A stretch of DNA of 64,000 bases from JACCVL01 sp963704295 (GTDB taxonomy: Bacteria > Actinomycetota > Actinomycetes > Propionibacteriales > Nocardioidaceae): assembly GCA_963704295.1 (NCBI GenBank), contig OY969884.1:496001-560000 (forward strand). The letters run 5' to 3'. A program made the position numbers and the translations under genes. The notes under the pieces were generated by a model. That model saw only the letters and a list, made by a program, of their open reading frames with translations. It searched no databases and was not told the origin of the DNA. Of the stretch, positions 17,715 through 27,257 are shown piece after piece. Each line of letters starts with the position of its first letter. The first letter of the stretch is position 1.

Positions 17715-17892
17715 CCCCGAGCGGCGGTTCCGATCGCCCTCATCCGTTCGTTCACCCCGGCCTCGACCTTCGGCCCCAAAAGGGCGTCGAACCTCACATC
17801 CCACCCGTCCCCCCTGACACCGTGAGCCATCGAAACCAGGGAGCTCGCCCGACCCCGCCCACGCACTACTTCCGAGACCCGAGGGAACACTC

Positions 17893-18657
17893 ATGGGACG
17901 CCGAACCATCCTCCTGATCAGCGCGCTGGTGATCGCCGTGATCGGCGCCTCGCTGGTCTTCCTGTACGTGCAGGGCGTGGACCAGCGCGCGCAGGCCGAT
18001 GCGCAGCCGGTGCAGGTGCTCACCGCCACCGAGACGATCGAGGCGGGTGAGCGGGTCTCCGACGCGGAGGCAGCCGGCAAGTTCGCGCTCCAGGACGTGC
18101 CCGGGACCGCCCTGCTGGACGGGGCGCTGGTCTCGACCGACCGGATCACCGACAAGGTCGCGATGACGACGATGTACCCCGGTGAGCAGATCATCGAGTC
18201 CAAGTTCGGCGAGGTGGGCTCCCAGCAGCAGATCACCATCCCGGACAAGGCGCTCGCGGTCAGCCTCGAGCTGACCGACCCGCAGCGGGTCGCAGGCTTC
18301 GTCAGCCCCGGGGCCGAGGTTGCGATCTTCGCGAGCGTCGGGACGAGCTGCCAGACGCAGGCCGGCGCCGACCAGGCGACCACCCCCTACACCCGGCTGC
18401 TGCTCGACAGGGTCCCGGTGATCGGCGTCGGCCAGACCGGTTTCGCGGCCACAGCGACCGACCCCACGGCGACCGCGGACGAGACGTTGGAGCAGGTGCC
18501 AACCACGATCCTCACCGTCGGGCTCGACCAGCGCGACTCGGAGCGGGTGATCCTGGCGTCGCAGACCAGCTGTCTGTCGCTCGGACTGCGGACCGAGAAC
18601 TCCGTGGTGAAGCCGTCCAGCGGCGTCGGGTTCGACGGCCTGTTCGGAAAGGGGTGA
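17893..18657 (+). CDS. cpaB: Flp pilus assembly protein CpaB (RcpC)
   Basis: A 254-residue envelope protein with one N-terminal membrane segment (ILLISALVIAVIGASLVFLY), then an SAF domain (VLTATETIEAGERVSD) and the RcpC/CpaB domain (DKALAVSLELTDPQRVAGFV). CpaB proteins are periplasmic parts of the Tad secretion channel. Here it has two cysteines that might form a disulphide. It is preceded by 178 bases without a gene, and cpaE follows after 6 bases. Confidence 0.9.
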   Translation: MGRRTILLISALVIAVIGASLVFLYVQGVDQRAQADAQPVQVLTATETIEAGERVSDAEAAGKFALQDVPGTALLDGALVSTDRITDKVAMTTMYPGEQIIESKFGEVGSQQQITIPDKALAVSLELTDPQRVAGFVSPGAEVAIFASVGTSCQTQAGADQATTPYTRLLLDRVPVIGVGQTGFAATATDPTATADETLEQVPTTILTVGLDQRDSERVILASQTSCLSLGLRTENSVVKPSSGVGFDGLFGKG

Positions 18658-18663
18658 ACCGTC

Positions 18664-19896
18664 ATGACCACGATCATCGAACGCGACGCCACCATCGCCC
18701 GGCGGTTCGCCGAAGCGGCGGGAGCGGCCGAGATCATCGAGTCGGTCGGCCAGGTCAAGGTGCACCTGAGCAACCGGCCGCAGGAGTTCGTGCTGATCCT
18801 CGGCCCGAGCGTGCCGCTGTCGGCCGCCACCGCGCTCGCGGACACGCTGCGCGTCACCCGACCGACCGTCGGCGTGATCCTCGTCCGGGATGAGGTCGAC
18901 ACCACCGTGCTGGCCGAGGCACTGCGCTCCGGGATGCGTGAGGTCGTCCCGCTGGACGACCTGTCGGGGGTCTCGCTCGCGGTCCAGCGCTCCCGCAAGC
19001 TGCACGACGCCTTGGTCACGGCCCTGCCGGGACAGGCGGAGCCGGAGCCGGCTGGCAAGGTGATCTCGGTCTTCTCCGCCAAGGGTGGTGTCGGGAAGAC
19101 GACCATCTCCACCAACCTGGCGGTGGCGCTTGCCGACGGCGGCGCGCAGCAGGTCTGCCTGGTGGACCTGGACCTGTCGTTCGGCGACGTCGCCATCGCG
19201 CTGCAGATCTTCCCGACCCGCACCATCGCCGACACGGTCCCGATGCAGGCGCACCTCGACCTGGAGGGACTCGAGTCGCTGCTGACGGCGTACCGCAACG
19301 GGGTCTTCGCTCTGGCCGCGCCGGTGCAGCCGGACGCGCGTGACTCCATCTCGCCCAAGCTGGTTCACGACGTGCTGCGGCTGCTGCGCGAGCGCTTCAG
19401 CTACGTGGTCGTGGACACGCCGCCCGCGTTCGACGACCAGGTGCTGCAGGCGTTCGACGACTCCGACCTGATCGTGCTCGTGGCGACGCCGGACATCCCG
19501 GCCCTGAAGAACCTCAAGATCGCCTGCGAGACGATCAGCCTGCTCAACATCCCCAAGGAGCAGCTGCGGGTCGTCCTCAACCGCGCGGACGCGCGGGTCG
19601 GCATCTCGCCGGACGAAGTCGCCGCCTCGCTGAGCATGTCGATCAGCACCTCGGTGCCGTCGTCGCGGGACGTGCCGGCCACCGTGAACCGCGGTGAGCT
19701 GCTGTTCCTGTCCGACCCGCGGCATCCGGTCAGCCAGGGCATCGCGCACCTGGCGGCCGAGGTGGTGTCCGTCACCTCGGGCAACTACGTTCCCGTGTCG
19801 GAGCCGGCGACCACAGCCGGTGCGTCGAAGCCGCAGACCGGCAGTGGCGGCCGCCGGAAGTCAGGCGGCCTGTTCTCCCGGAAGGCGGCCCGCTGA
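18664..19896 (+). CDS. cpaE: CpaE/TadZ-like pilus localisation ATPase
   Basis: A 410-residue protein with an atypical receiver-like N-terminal domain (residues about 25-115, without an obvious phosphorylation site) followed by a MinD/ParA-type ATPase: deviant Walker A SAKGGVGKTTISTNLA, VDLDLSFGDVAIAL, and VVVDTPPAFDDQV. TadZ/CpaE proteins position the Tad pilus machine in the cell. The C-terminus is a short basic tail. The stop and the TadA start overlap by one base. Confidence 0.92.
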   Translation: MTTIIERDATIARRFAEAAGAAEIIESVGQVKVHLSNRPQEFVLILGPSVPLSAATALADTLRVTRPTVGVILVRDEVDTTVLAEALRSGMREVVPLDDLSGVSLAVQRSRKLHDALVTALPGQAEPEPAGKVISVFSAKGGVGKTTISTNLAVALADGGAQQVCLVDLDLSFGDVAIALQIFPTRTIADTVPMQAHLDLEGLESLLTAYRNGVFALAAPVQPDARDSISPKLVHDVLRLLRERFSYVVVDTPPAFDDQVLQAFDDSDLIVLVATPDIPALKNLKIACETISLLNIPKEQLRVVLNRADARVGISPDEVAASLSMSISTSVPSSRDVPATVNRGELLFLSDPRHPVSQGIAHLAAEVVSVTSGNYVPVSEPATTAGASKPQTGSGGRRKSGGLFSRKAAR

Positions 19897-21281
19897 TGAG
19901 CCTCGCCGACCGCCTCGCCTCCGCGGAGCGCGAGCGTCTCGGAACCGCCAACAACACGGCCACCGAGGAGCGCCGCGCGCCCCTGGACCAGCCGAAGGCG
20001 CCCAGCGGTGACCCGCTGGGCAACCTGAAGGTGCAGGTGCACCAGTCGCTGCTCGCGGCGCTGGGACCGAAGCTGTACGACGCGAACATGGCGCACAGCG
20101 AGCTCGAGTCCATGGTGCGAAAGGCCCTGCAGGAGGTCGTCGCGGCCAACGAGACGCCGCTGACGATGATGGACCGCAACCGGATCACGTCGGAGATCGC
20201 CGACGACATCCTCGGCTACGGGCCTATCGAGCCGTTCCTGCGCGACCCCAGCCTCACCGAGGTCATGGTCAACGGGCCCTTCGACATCTGGATCGAGCGC
20301 AACGGGCGGCTGGCGAAGGTGGACGCCCACTTCGCCGACGAGGCCCACCTCCGCCGCACCATCGACAAGATCGTCGCCCGGATCGGACGGCGGGTGGACG
20401 AGTCCAGCCCGATGGTCGACGCGCGGCTCCCCGACGGCAGCCGGGTCAACGCCGTCATCCCGCCACTCGCCCTGGACGGCTCGCTGCTGACGATCCGGAA
20501 GTTCTCCGCCGACCCGTTCACGGTCGAGGACCTGATCAAGTTCGGCTCGTTCACTCCCCGGATGGCCGACTTCCTGCGGGCGTGCGTGGCCGGGCGGCTC
20601 AACATCGTCGTCGCCGGCGGTACCGGTGCCGGGAAGACGACCACGCTGAACGTGCTGTCCAGCTTCATTCCCGCTGACGAGCGCATCGTCACCGTCGAGG
20701 ACGCCGCCGAGCTCCAGCTGCACCAGGACCACGTCCTGCGGCTGGAGTCCCGTCCGGCGAACATCGAGGGCAAGGGTGAGGTGACCATCCGAGATCTGGT
20801 ACGCAACTGCCTGCGCATGCGACCGGACCGCATCGTCGTCGGTGAGGTCCGTGACGCGTCCGCGCTGGACATGCTCCAGGCGATGAACACCGGTCACGAC
20901 GGCTCCATCTGCACGGTGCACGCCAACACTCCGCGGGACGCTCTCGCCCGGATCGAGACGATGGTGTTGATGGCCGGCATGGACCTGCCCATGCGGGCTA
21001 TCCGCGAGCAGATCGCCAGCGCCGTCGACCTCGTCATCCAGCAGGCCCGACTCAAGGACGGGACGCGTCGGATCACCCATGTCACCGAGGTGGAGCGCAT
21101 GGAGGGCGACGTCGTCACCATGCAAGACGTCTTCCTGTTCGACCACTCGGCCGGCTGGGACGACGACGGGAAGAGCCTGGGACGGCTCCGTGCCACCGGC
21201 CTGCGCCCGAAGTTCATGGAGAAGCTGGCCGACCACGGCGTCAAGCTCGACCCGATGACCTTCGCCATGGACGGGGCATGA
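19896..21281 (+). CDS. tadA: Flp pilus assembly ATPase TadA/CpaF
   Basis: A 461-residue type II/IV secretion ATPase that powers Flp pilus assembly. Signatures are GYGPIEPFLRDPSLTEVMVN, Walker A VVAGGTGAGKTTTLNVL, the aspartate box TVEDAAELQLHQDHV, Walker B RMRPDRIVVGEVRD and the histidine-box region NTGHDGSICTVHANT. Length and order are standard. The stop overlaps the next gene's ATG, as expected for a coupled ATPase/platform pair. Confidence 0.95.
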   Translation: MSLADRLASAERERLGTANNTATEERRAPLDQPKAPSGDPLGNLKVQVHQSLLAALGPKLYDANMAHSELESMVRKALQEVVAANETPLTMMDRNRITSEIADDILGYGPIEPFLRDPSLTEVMVNGPFDIWIERNGRLAKVDAHFADEAHLRRTIDKIVARIGRRVDESSPMVDARLPDGSRVNAVIPPLALDGSLLTIRKFSADPFTVEDLIKFGSFTPRMADFLRACVAGRLNIVVAGGTGAGKTTTLNVLSSFIPADERIVTVEDAAELQLHQDHVLRLESRPANIEGKGEVTIRDLVRNCLRMRPDRIVVGEVRDASALDMLQAMNTGHDGSICTVHANTPRDALARIETMVLMAGMDLPMRAIREQIASAVDLVIQQARLKDGTRRITHVTEVERMEGDVVTMQDVFLFDHSAGWDDDGKSLGRLRATGLRPKFMEKLADHGVKLDPMTFAMDGA

Positions 21282-23219
21282 TGCGACTCCTCGCACGATC
21301 GGCCGCGGTGGGCCTGTTGGCACCGGCCGCACTGCTCGGCCTGCCAACCCCCGCGTGGGCAGCCGACGGCCAGATCGACCAGATCACCACCGAGGACGGC
21401 CAGGTCCAGCTGCTGTTCTCGCTCCGCGACCTGCCCAGCGGGGCGCAGGCGGACCTGGCGACGGTGCAGGCCACGATCGACGGCGACGTACAGGCCGCCG
21501 AGGCCGAGCTGGCCTCCGAGGCCGCCACCGTCGAGCGGGTGACGATGCTGACCGTCGACGTCAGCCAGAGCATGAGGGGCGAGCGCTTCGCGCAGGCGAA
21601 GTCCGCCGCCCTGGCGTTCGTCGACCAGGCGCCCGCCGACGTGCGGATCGGGCTCGCCACCTTCGCGAGCGCGGCGGAGGTGGTGCAGCAGCCGACCGTC
21701 AACCGGGACGCCGTCCGGTCGGCCATCGAGGGGCTGTCGCTGAGCAAGCGCACCGAGCTCTACGCCGGGGTGCAGACCGCGGTCGATGCGCTGCCGGTCG
21801 ACGCGGAGGGCAGCGTGCTCGTGCTGTCGGATGGCCGGGACACCTCCGGTGACGCGGTAGGCCCGCTGCTGGCCGACATCCGACGCAGCGGTGCCCGGGT
21901 CGACGTCGTCGCGCTGGAGCAGACCGGAGCCCCGCTGGACGTGCTGCAGTCGGTCGCCCGGTCCGGCGGGGGTGAGGTCATCAGCGCCGGTGACCCCGCC
22001 GCCCTCACCGCAGTCTTCGAGCAGCAGGCCGAGGTCCTCGCCTCACAGGTGCTGGTGTCGTTCGACGTCCCGGACGGTTGGGACGGCGGCGGTGCGACCG
22101 TCGGCGTCACCATCGACGCCGACGGCCAGTCGTACGGCGACGAGACCTACGTCGCCGTGCCGCCGGCCACACCGGTCGAGGCGGAGGAAGCGGCACCGCC
22201 CGCGGAGCCGCTCCCCGCGGAGCCGTCCATCTTCTTGGTGACCCGCCCGTGGATGATCGGCGGACTCGTCGCCCTGGGCCTCGGCGGTGCCCTCATCGGC
22301 CTGCTCATGGTCGGCATGTTCAGCGGCAAGAACCAAGGCATCGCTGAACGACCGGCTCGCCCCGTACGGCGGCGCCGGGAAGCACAGCGCACCTGGAAGC
22401 GCACCGGGAGCACCCTCGCCCGGTGTCGTGCAGCAGGCCGTGGACGCCACCGAGAAGGTGCTGCGTGGACGCTCCCTGGACGTCAGGCTGGCGAAGAAGC
22501 TGGACGCCGGCGGGTTGAAGCTGCACGCCGCCGAGTGGCTGCTGCTGCACACGGGTATCGCGATCGGGGCCGCCTTCATCGGCTACGCCGTGTCCGGCGG
22601 GATCCTCCTGACCGTGCTGGCGTTCGTCGCCGGCGCCGTACTGCCCTACCTCTACCTGTCCAGGCGGGAGACCAAGCGGGTCAAGAACTTCGGCTCCCAG
22701 CTCGCCGACACGTTGCAGCTGATCTCCGGCAGCCTCAGCGCCGGCCTGTCGCTCAGCCAGTCGCTGGACACCGTGGTCCGAGAGGGCAACGAGCCGGTGT
22801 CCAGCGAGTTCCGTCGGGCACTCGTCGAGCAGCGCCTCGGTGTCCACGTCGAGGAGGCGCTCGACGGTGTCGCGCAGCGGATGAACAGCGACGACTTCGG
22901 CTGGGTGGTCATGGCGATCCGGATCCAGCGTGACGTGGGGGGCAACCTCGCCGAGCTGCTGTTGACGGTGGCGGCCACCCTGCGCGAGCGGGAGTACCTG
23001 CGCCGCCAGGTGTCCACGCTGTCGGCCGAGGGCCGGCTCTCCGCGTGGATCCTCGGCGGCCTCCCGCCGGCGTTCTTCATGTACCTGATGCTGGTCCGCC
23101 CGGAGTACCTGCAGCCCATGCTGGACGCCACCCTCGGCTGGATGCTGCTGGGCGCGGCCGGCGTGATGATGGGGCTCGGGGTCATCTGGCTCAAGAAGAC
23201 GGTGAAGGTCGAGGTCTGA
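21278..23219 (+). pseudogene. von Willebrand A-TadB fusion, pilus platform protein, frameshifted as assembled
   Basis: The first frame gives a signal peptide (ending PTPAWAADG), an extracytoplasmic vWA domain with a full metal site (TVDVSQSM, SKRTELYAG, LSDGRDTSGD), and one membrane helix (residues about 322-347, MIGGLVALGLGGALIGLLMV). Around 22339-22340 the frame shifts by +1. The second frame continues SLNDRLAPYGG and a complete TadB domain (GSQLADTLQLISGSLSAGLS, RDVGGNLAELLLTVAATLRE) to 23219. Removing one G gives KNQASLNDRL, so the vWA-side helix is TadB helix 1 and the protein is a genuine fusion of about 646 residues. TadB and TadC form the inner-membrane platform worked by TadA. Confidence 0.82.
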
Positions 23220-23220
23220 G

Positions 23221-24166
23221 ATGAACCCCACCCTGCTGCTCGCCCTCGGTGCGCTCGCCATCTTCGCGGCGATCGTCCTCGCCCTCCTGGGCGCGGGTGT
23301 CCTGAGCTCTGCCAAGTCCGGTGTCGGCCGGTCCTTCGAGGTGCTGGAGGCCTTCACCTCGGCGCCCGCCTCCATCCAGGAGGAGCTGGACCCGGGCTTC
23401 CGGCAGCGCGTCCTCGACCCGACGCAGACCTGGTTCGCCTCCCTCGGCCGTCGGCTGACCCCGAGCGACCACCACGCCCGGATGCGCAGCAAGCTGGACG
23501 CCGCGGGCAATCCGGCCGGCTGGTCCAGCGAGCGGATCACCGCGCTCAAGGCGATCGGCTTCGTCGTCGGGCTGGGCGCCGCGCTCGGTGTCGTCCTCCT
23601 GCTCGGCCTGTCCGTCGTTCCCGGCGGTCGCCACGGCGGTCGGGCTGTCGCTCGCCGGCTACTACGCGATCGACCTCTGGCTGTACCAGAAGGCACACGA
23701 GCGGGCGGACTCGATGCGCCGGGACATCGCCGACTCGATCGACCTGCTGACGATCTCGGTCGAGGCCGGTCTCGGGTTCGACCAGGCGCTGGCGCACGTG
23801 GCCAAGAACACGACCGGAGCCCTGGCCGACGAGTTCGGTCGGGTCCTGCAGGAGATGCAGATCGGGATGGGCCGGAGCGAGGCCCTCCGCGCCCTCGGTC
23901 AGCGCAGCAAGCTGCCGGAGCTGCGCAGCTTCACGACCGCGATGATCCAGGCTGACTCGTTCGGGATCCCGGTGGGCAAGGTGCTGCGGGTCCAGTCCTC
24001 GGAGTTGCGACTCAAGCGGCGCCAGCTGGCGGAGGAGAAGGCACAGAAGGTCCCGGTGAAGATCCTGTTCCCGCTGATCTTCTTCATCCTGCCGACGCTG
24101 TTCATCATCGTCATGGGCCCAGGTGCCATCACGATGATGCAGTCGTTCGGCGAGGGAGGACTCTGA
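23221..24166 (+). pseudogene. tadC: Flp pilus platform protein TadC, frameshifted as assembled
   Basis: Inner-membrane T2SS-F-domain protein partnering TadB. Frame one (MNPTLLLALGALAIFAAIV to GVVLLLGLSV) covers the first membrane helix and cytosolic region. Around 23605-23615 the frame changes by +1. Frame two (FPAVATAVGLSLAGYYAIDL onward) supplies the F domain (DSIDLLTISVEAGLGFDQAL, MIQADSFGIPVGKVLR, KILFPLIFFILPTLFII). The restored length of about 315 is normal for TadC. It begins one base after the TadB stop. An assembly error is the simplest cause because the rest of the pilus locus is intact. Confidence 0.85.
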
Positions 24167-24232
24167 CGGACGGTGGCCGTACCAATACCCTCTGACACGC
24201 AGACGCGTGTTCGCCGAGGAGGGACAGCCGAC

Positions 24233-25849
24233 GTGCAGGCACTTCGAGAGCTGAGCCGCGAACAGCTCGCGGCCGTCGGCGCCCGGGCCTTCGGCGCGAT
24301 CACGGTCTTCCTGCTCGCGTCGCTCCAGCCGACGTCCCGGGCGGTGTTCACCGCGGCAGCGCTCTGCGGGCTGGCAGCGGCGATGGCCGCTCTCACCATC
24401 CGTTTCCCGCACCAGCTGGCCCAGCTCGCGGTGCTCGAGGCGCTGATCGCCGGTGTTCTCATCGGGACCTCCATGAACGCCGACTCAGGGGCGCTCGCGT
24501 ACGTGCTGGTGGCTCCCTTCGTGGCCGGGATCGCAGGCGGCTGGGGGACGGCGTCGTCGGTGATCCTCACCCAGTTCGTCTGCATCGACCTGCTGACCCT
24601 CACCGAGTTCGCGGCCGGACCGATGCAGACCCGGCTGGAGCTCTCGATCCCGTGGCTGGCCACCGGCGCCGCCGCCGCGCTGCTCGGCCACTGGCTGGTG
24701 GAGGGGATGTCGGCACGGACCACCGGTGACGACACCGACTACGAGTCCGCGCGCCGGCTGCTCACCCAGCTCCGTACGGTCGCCCGCCGGCTCTCGGCCG
24801 GACTCGACCCGGTCGGGATCGCGCAGCAGATCCTCACCGAGGTGGAGCTGCGGGTGAACGCCTCTCTCGGCGTCGTGCTCGCCCTGTCCGACGGAGGTGG
24901 CTTGCAGCCGCTGGCGGAGATCGGCGACGGGGCGGCCCGGGATCTGACCGGCGAGGACCCGATCGTCATGGACGCGTGGACGAACGAGTCTCCGGTCCAG
25001 CGACCGTCCGGTCCGCCCGGCAGCACCCGCTACATCCGGCTGGCCATCCCGCTGCAGGTCGGCGTGCGCGTCGTCGGCGTCGTCGTCGTGGAGACCGACC
25101 GGACCCTCACCGGCTCCGAGCTGCGAGAGCTGCGGGAGTCGCTGTCGGAGAACTCGCTGCGGCTCGACACTGCGATGGTCTTCGACGAGGTCCGCTCGCT
25201 GGCCACCGCCGAGGAGCGTCGCCGGCTGGCCCGGGAGATCCACGACGGGATCGCCCAGGAGGTGGCCTCGCTGGGGTATCTGGTGGATGCGATGGTCGCC
25301 GACGCGGACGATCGGCAACGCGAGGACCTGCGCCAGCTGCGCCAGGAGCTGACCCGTCTGACCAGTGAGCTGCGGTTGTCCATCTTCGACCTGCGGACCG
25401 AGGTCAGCCGGACCGCCAGCCTGGGGGCGGTGCTGTCCGACCACGTCCGGCTGATCGGAGCCCGCTCGGGCATGACGGTGCACCTGTCCCTCGCCGAGGG
25501 CGCCAAGCGGCTGCCGGCGCAGACCGAGACCGAGATCCTCCGGATCGCCCAGGAGGCCGTCACCAACGCCCGCAAGCACTCCGGAGCACGCAACCTGCAT
25601 GTGTCGCTGTCGGTGGAGTCGCCCTACGCGCGGCTCGTGGTGTCCGACGACGGCCGCGGACTCGGCGTCGCCCGCGAGGACAGCTTCGGGATGCGGACGA
25701 TGCGAGAGCGCGCGGACCGCATCGGCGCCGCCCTGCGGGTGCGGAACAAGACCACCGGAACCTCCGGAACCGAGGTCATCCTCGTTCTGGAGGATCGGCG
25801 AAAAAACCCCCGGATTACCACACAGAACACACTCGATCACATAGCGTGA
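24233..25849 (+). CDS. Membrane sensor histidine kinase (HisKA_3/NarL-system type)
   Basis: A 538-residue kinase with about six membrane helices in the first 160 residues, a GAF-like domain (about 180-315), a HisKA_3 dimerisation domain with the phospho-accepting histidine near residue 337 (REIHDGIAQEVASLG), and a HATPase domain (EAVTNARKHSG, VSDDGRGLG). Start GTG 24233 was preferred to GTG 24173 because AGGAGGG lies at 24217-24223. The cognate regulator follows at once. Its position inside the Tad locus, before the pilin genes, suggests it controls pilus production; the signal is unknown. Confidence 0.9.
   Translation: MQALRELSREQLAAVGARAFGAITVFLLASLQPTSRAVFTAAALCGLAAAMAALTIRFPHQLAQLAVLEALIAGVLIGTSMNADSGALAYVLVAPFVAGIAGGWGTASSVILTQFVCIDLLTLTEFAAGPMQTRLELSIPWLATGAAAALLGHWLVEGMSARTTGDDTDYESARRLLTQLRTVARRLSAGLDPVGIAQQILTEVELRVNASLGVVLALSDGGGLQPLAEIGDGAARDLTGEDPIVMDAWTNESPVQRPSGPPGSTRYIRLAIPLQVGVRVVGVVVVETDRTLTGSELRELRESLSENSLRLDTAMVFDEVRSLATAEERRRLAREIHDGIAQEVASLGYLVDAMVADADDRQREDLRQLRQELTRLTSELRLSIFDLRTEVSRTASLGAVLSDHVRLIGARSGMTVHLSLAEGAKRLPAQTETEILRIAQEAVTNARKHSGARNLHVSLSVESPYARLVVSDDGRGLGVAREDSFGMRTMRERADRIGAALRVRNKTTGTSGTEVILVLEDRRKNPRITTQNTLDHIA
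25842..25847 (+). promoter_or_regulatory. Candidate -10 for the response regulator gene, overlapping the kinase stop
   Basis: TAGCGT ends in the stop codon of the histidine kinase and lies 56 bases before the regulator start, so the regulator may also be transcribed independently. Between the two is a small inverted repeat GGCCCCATCGGGCCC (25860-25874). Confidence 0.35.
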
Positions 25850-25903
25850 GGTCACACAGGCCCCATCGGGCCCGTGCTGACAGGTGCGCTGAAGGGAATG
25901 ACC

Positions 25904-26545
25904 ATGGTCACCTCGGTCCTGCTCATCGATGATCACGACCTCATCCGACAGGGACTGCGGCGCGCTTTCGAGCGCAACGAGGACTTCAAGGTGCTCGGTG
26001 AGGCCGCCAGTCTCGGCCAGGGCGAGCAGATGGTCGCCTCGCTCAAGCCACAGGTCGTCGTCATCGACGTCCGCCTGCCCGACGGGTCCGGGTTGGACCT
26101 GGTCCGCAAGATGCGTCAGCACGTGCCGAACCTCGGCATCGTGGTCCTGACCATGTACGCCGGCGACGAGCAGCTCTTCGCGGCGCTCGACTCCGGCGCC
26201 TCCGCGTTCGTGCCCAAGGACGCACCCGCCGAGGACGTGGTCGCGGCGGCGCGGCACGCCGCGGTGGCGCCGCGGTCCTTCACCGCGCCCGACCTCGCCG
26301 AGGCGATGCAGCGCCGGCTCAAGCCGTCAGGCCCGCAGCTGTCGCCGCGCGAGCGCGAGGTGCTGGACCTGCTGGCGGAGGGGCTCGGCGTCGCGGCCAT
26401 CGCCCGCAAGCTCTACATCTCCGAGTCGACGGCCAAGACACACATCTCCAAGATCTACGACAAGCTCGGCGCCGCCAACCGGGCGCAGGCGATCATGAAC
26501 GCGATCCGCGCCGGGCTGATCAAGAACACGTCGTCGTCGGTCTGA
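25904..26545 (+). CDS. NarL/FixJ-family response regulator
   Basis: A 213-residue two-domain regulator. The receiver has acidic residues D9/D10, phospho-acceptor D55 (VVVIDVRLPDG), and T/K in VLTMYAG and FVPKDAP. The C-terminal LuxR-type HTH (about residues 146-206) has QLSPREREVLDLLAEGLGV and YISESTAKTHISKIYDKLG. ATG 25904 was chosen because AAGGGA at 25892-25897 is well spaced for it; an ATG at 25898 directly abuts that site. It pairs with the upstream kinase and precedes the pilin genes, which are likely targets. Confidence 0.93.
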   Translation: MVTSVLLIDDHDLIRQGLRRAFERNEDFKVLGEAASLGQGEQMVASLKPQVVVIDVRLPDGSGLDLVRKMRQHVPNLGIVVLTMYAGDEQLFAALDSGASAFVPKDAPAEDVVAAARHAAVAPRSFTAPDLAEAMQRRLKPSGPQLSPREREVLDLLAEGLGVAAIARKLYISESTAKTHISKIYDKLGAANRAQAIMNAIRAGLIKNTSSSV

Positions 26546-26740
26546 CCGGGACTCCTGCGGCTGGTGTGACGGGAGTGCCACGGGACTGACCCGGCCGCCG
26601 ACCGGTCGGTCACCCGTTCGGCCAGCCGGGTGTGACCGGCCAACGGATACACAGAGTAACCGGACTCGGGGAGACTTCGGGGTGTCGATACGGACCGCGT
26701 CCCAACCGGGGGCGCCCCCTACACCCTCGGAGGGCACGAC

Positions 26741-26935
26741 ATGAAGCTCGCAGTTCGCACCCACCTCCTCATCACCCGCATGCGGGACGAGAAGGGCGCC
26801 TCGGCCGTGGAGTACGGCCTGCTGGTCGCCCTGATCGCCGCCGTCATCGTGCTGGCCGTGCTGGCCCTCGGTGAGACCGTCCTCGGCGCGTTCGAGGACA
26901 CCAACGACGGCATCACCGGCGGCGGCACCCCCTGA
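26741..26935 (+). CDS. flp: Flp-type pilin 1
   Basis: A 64-residue Flp/Fap pilin: short basic leader ending MRDEKG, cleavage before ASAVEYGLLVALIAAVI (glutamate 5 and tyrosine 6 of the mature pilin), one hydrophobic helix and a short hydrophilic tail. GGAGG lies about 8 bases upstream. It is the structural subunit expected of the Tad machine encoded just before it. A 195-base gap precedes it and presumably holds its promoter, but no convincing -10 of the TAnnnT type was found. Confidence 0.92.
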   Translation: MKLAVRTHLLITRMRDEKGASAVEYGLLVALIAAVIVLAVLALGETVLGAFEDTNDGITGGGTP

Positions 26936-26963
26936 TCCCTGACCGGATCTGACGCACAGTCGA

Positions 26964-27001
26964 ACGAGGGGGTCGTGACCTGGCGGTCACGGCCCCCTCG
27001 T
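26964..27001 (+). terminator. Strong hairpin between the two pilin genes
   Basis: A 17-base-pair stem (left arm 26964-26980, loop TGGC, right arm 26985-27001) with one G-U pair as its only departure from perfect pairing. No T-run follows, so it would act as a partial terminator or as an RNA-stabilising 3' structure that lets pilin 1 be made in excess over pilin 2. Confidence 0.7.
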
Positions 27002-27026
27002 CCCATCCCCAGACCCTGGAGGAGCC

Positions 27027-27233
27027 ATGAGAGCACTGGGCCTTCTGCTCGCCGCTCGCACCCGCACGCGCCCCGAGACCGGCGCCTCGTCGGTGGAGTA
27101 CGGCCTGCTCGCAGTGCTCATCGCGGCGGTCATCGTCATCGCCGTGGTCGCGCTCGGCCAGTCCACCGGCGACGCCATGGGCAGCCCCTGCGACTCGCTG
27201 GCCGGCAGCGGCTCGGCGGCCAGCTGCCCCTGA
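27027..27233 (+). CDS. Flp-type pilin 2
   Basis: A 68-residue second Flp-like pilin with leader ending RPETG, cleavage before ASSVEYGLLAVLIAAVI, and a C-terminal tail with two cysteines (SPCDSLAGSGSAASCP) that could form a disulphide loop, a feature absent from pilin 1. GGAGGAG precedes the ATG. The hairpin upstream suggests lower expression, so it may be a minor or tip pilin. A major/minor division is inferred. Confidence 0.9.
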   Translation: MRALGLLLAARTRTRPETGASSVEYGLLAVLIAAVIVIAVVALGQSTGDAMGSPCDSLAGSGSAASCP

Positions 27234-27257
27234 CCGTGTGCGTCGGGCAGGCGGAGC

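Noticed and set aside
22287..22400. Independent start for TadB at GTG 22287
   Set aside because: Sequence from 22287 to about 22340 in that frame is not TadB-like, and the first TadB helix lies in the vWA frame. A frameshifted fusion explains both.
24173..24232. Earlier start (GTG 24173) for the histidine kinase
   Set aside because: No good ribosome-binding site, and the added residues are not hydrophobic. AGGAGGG sits at the right distance from GTG 24233.
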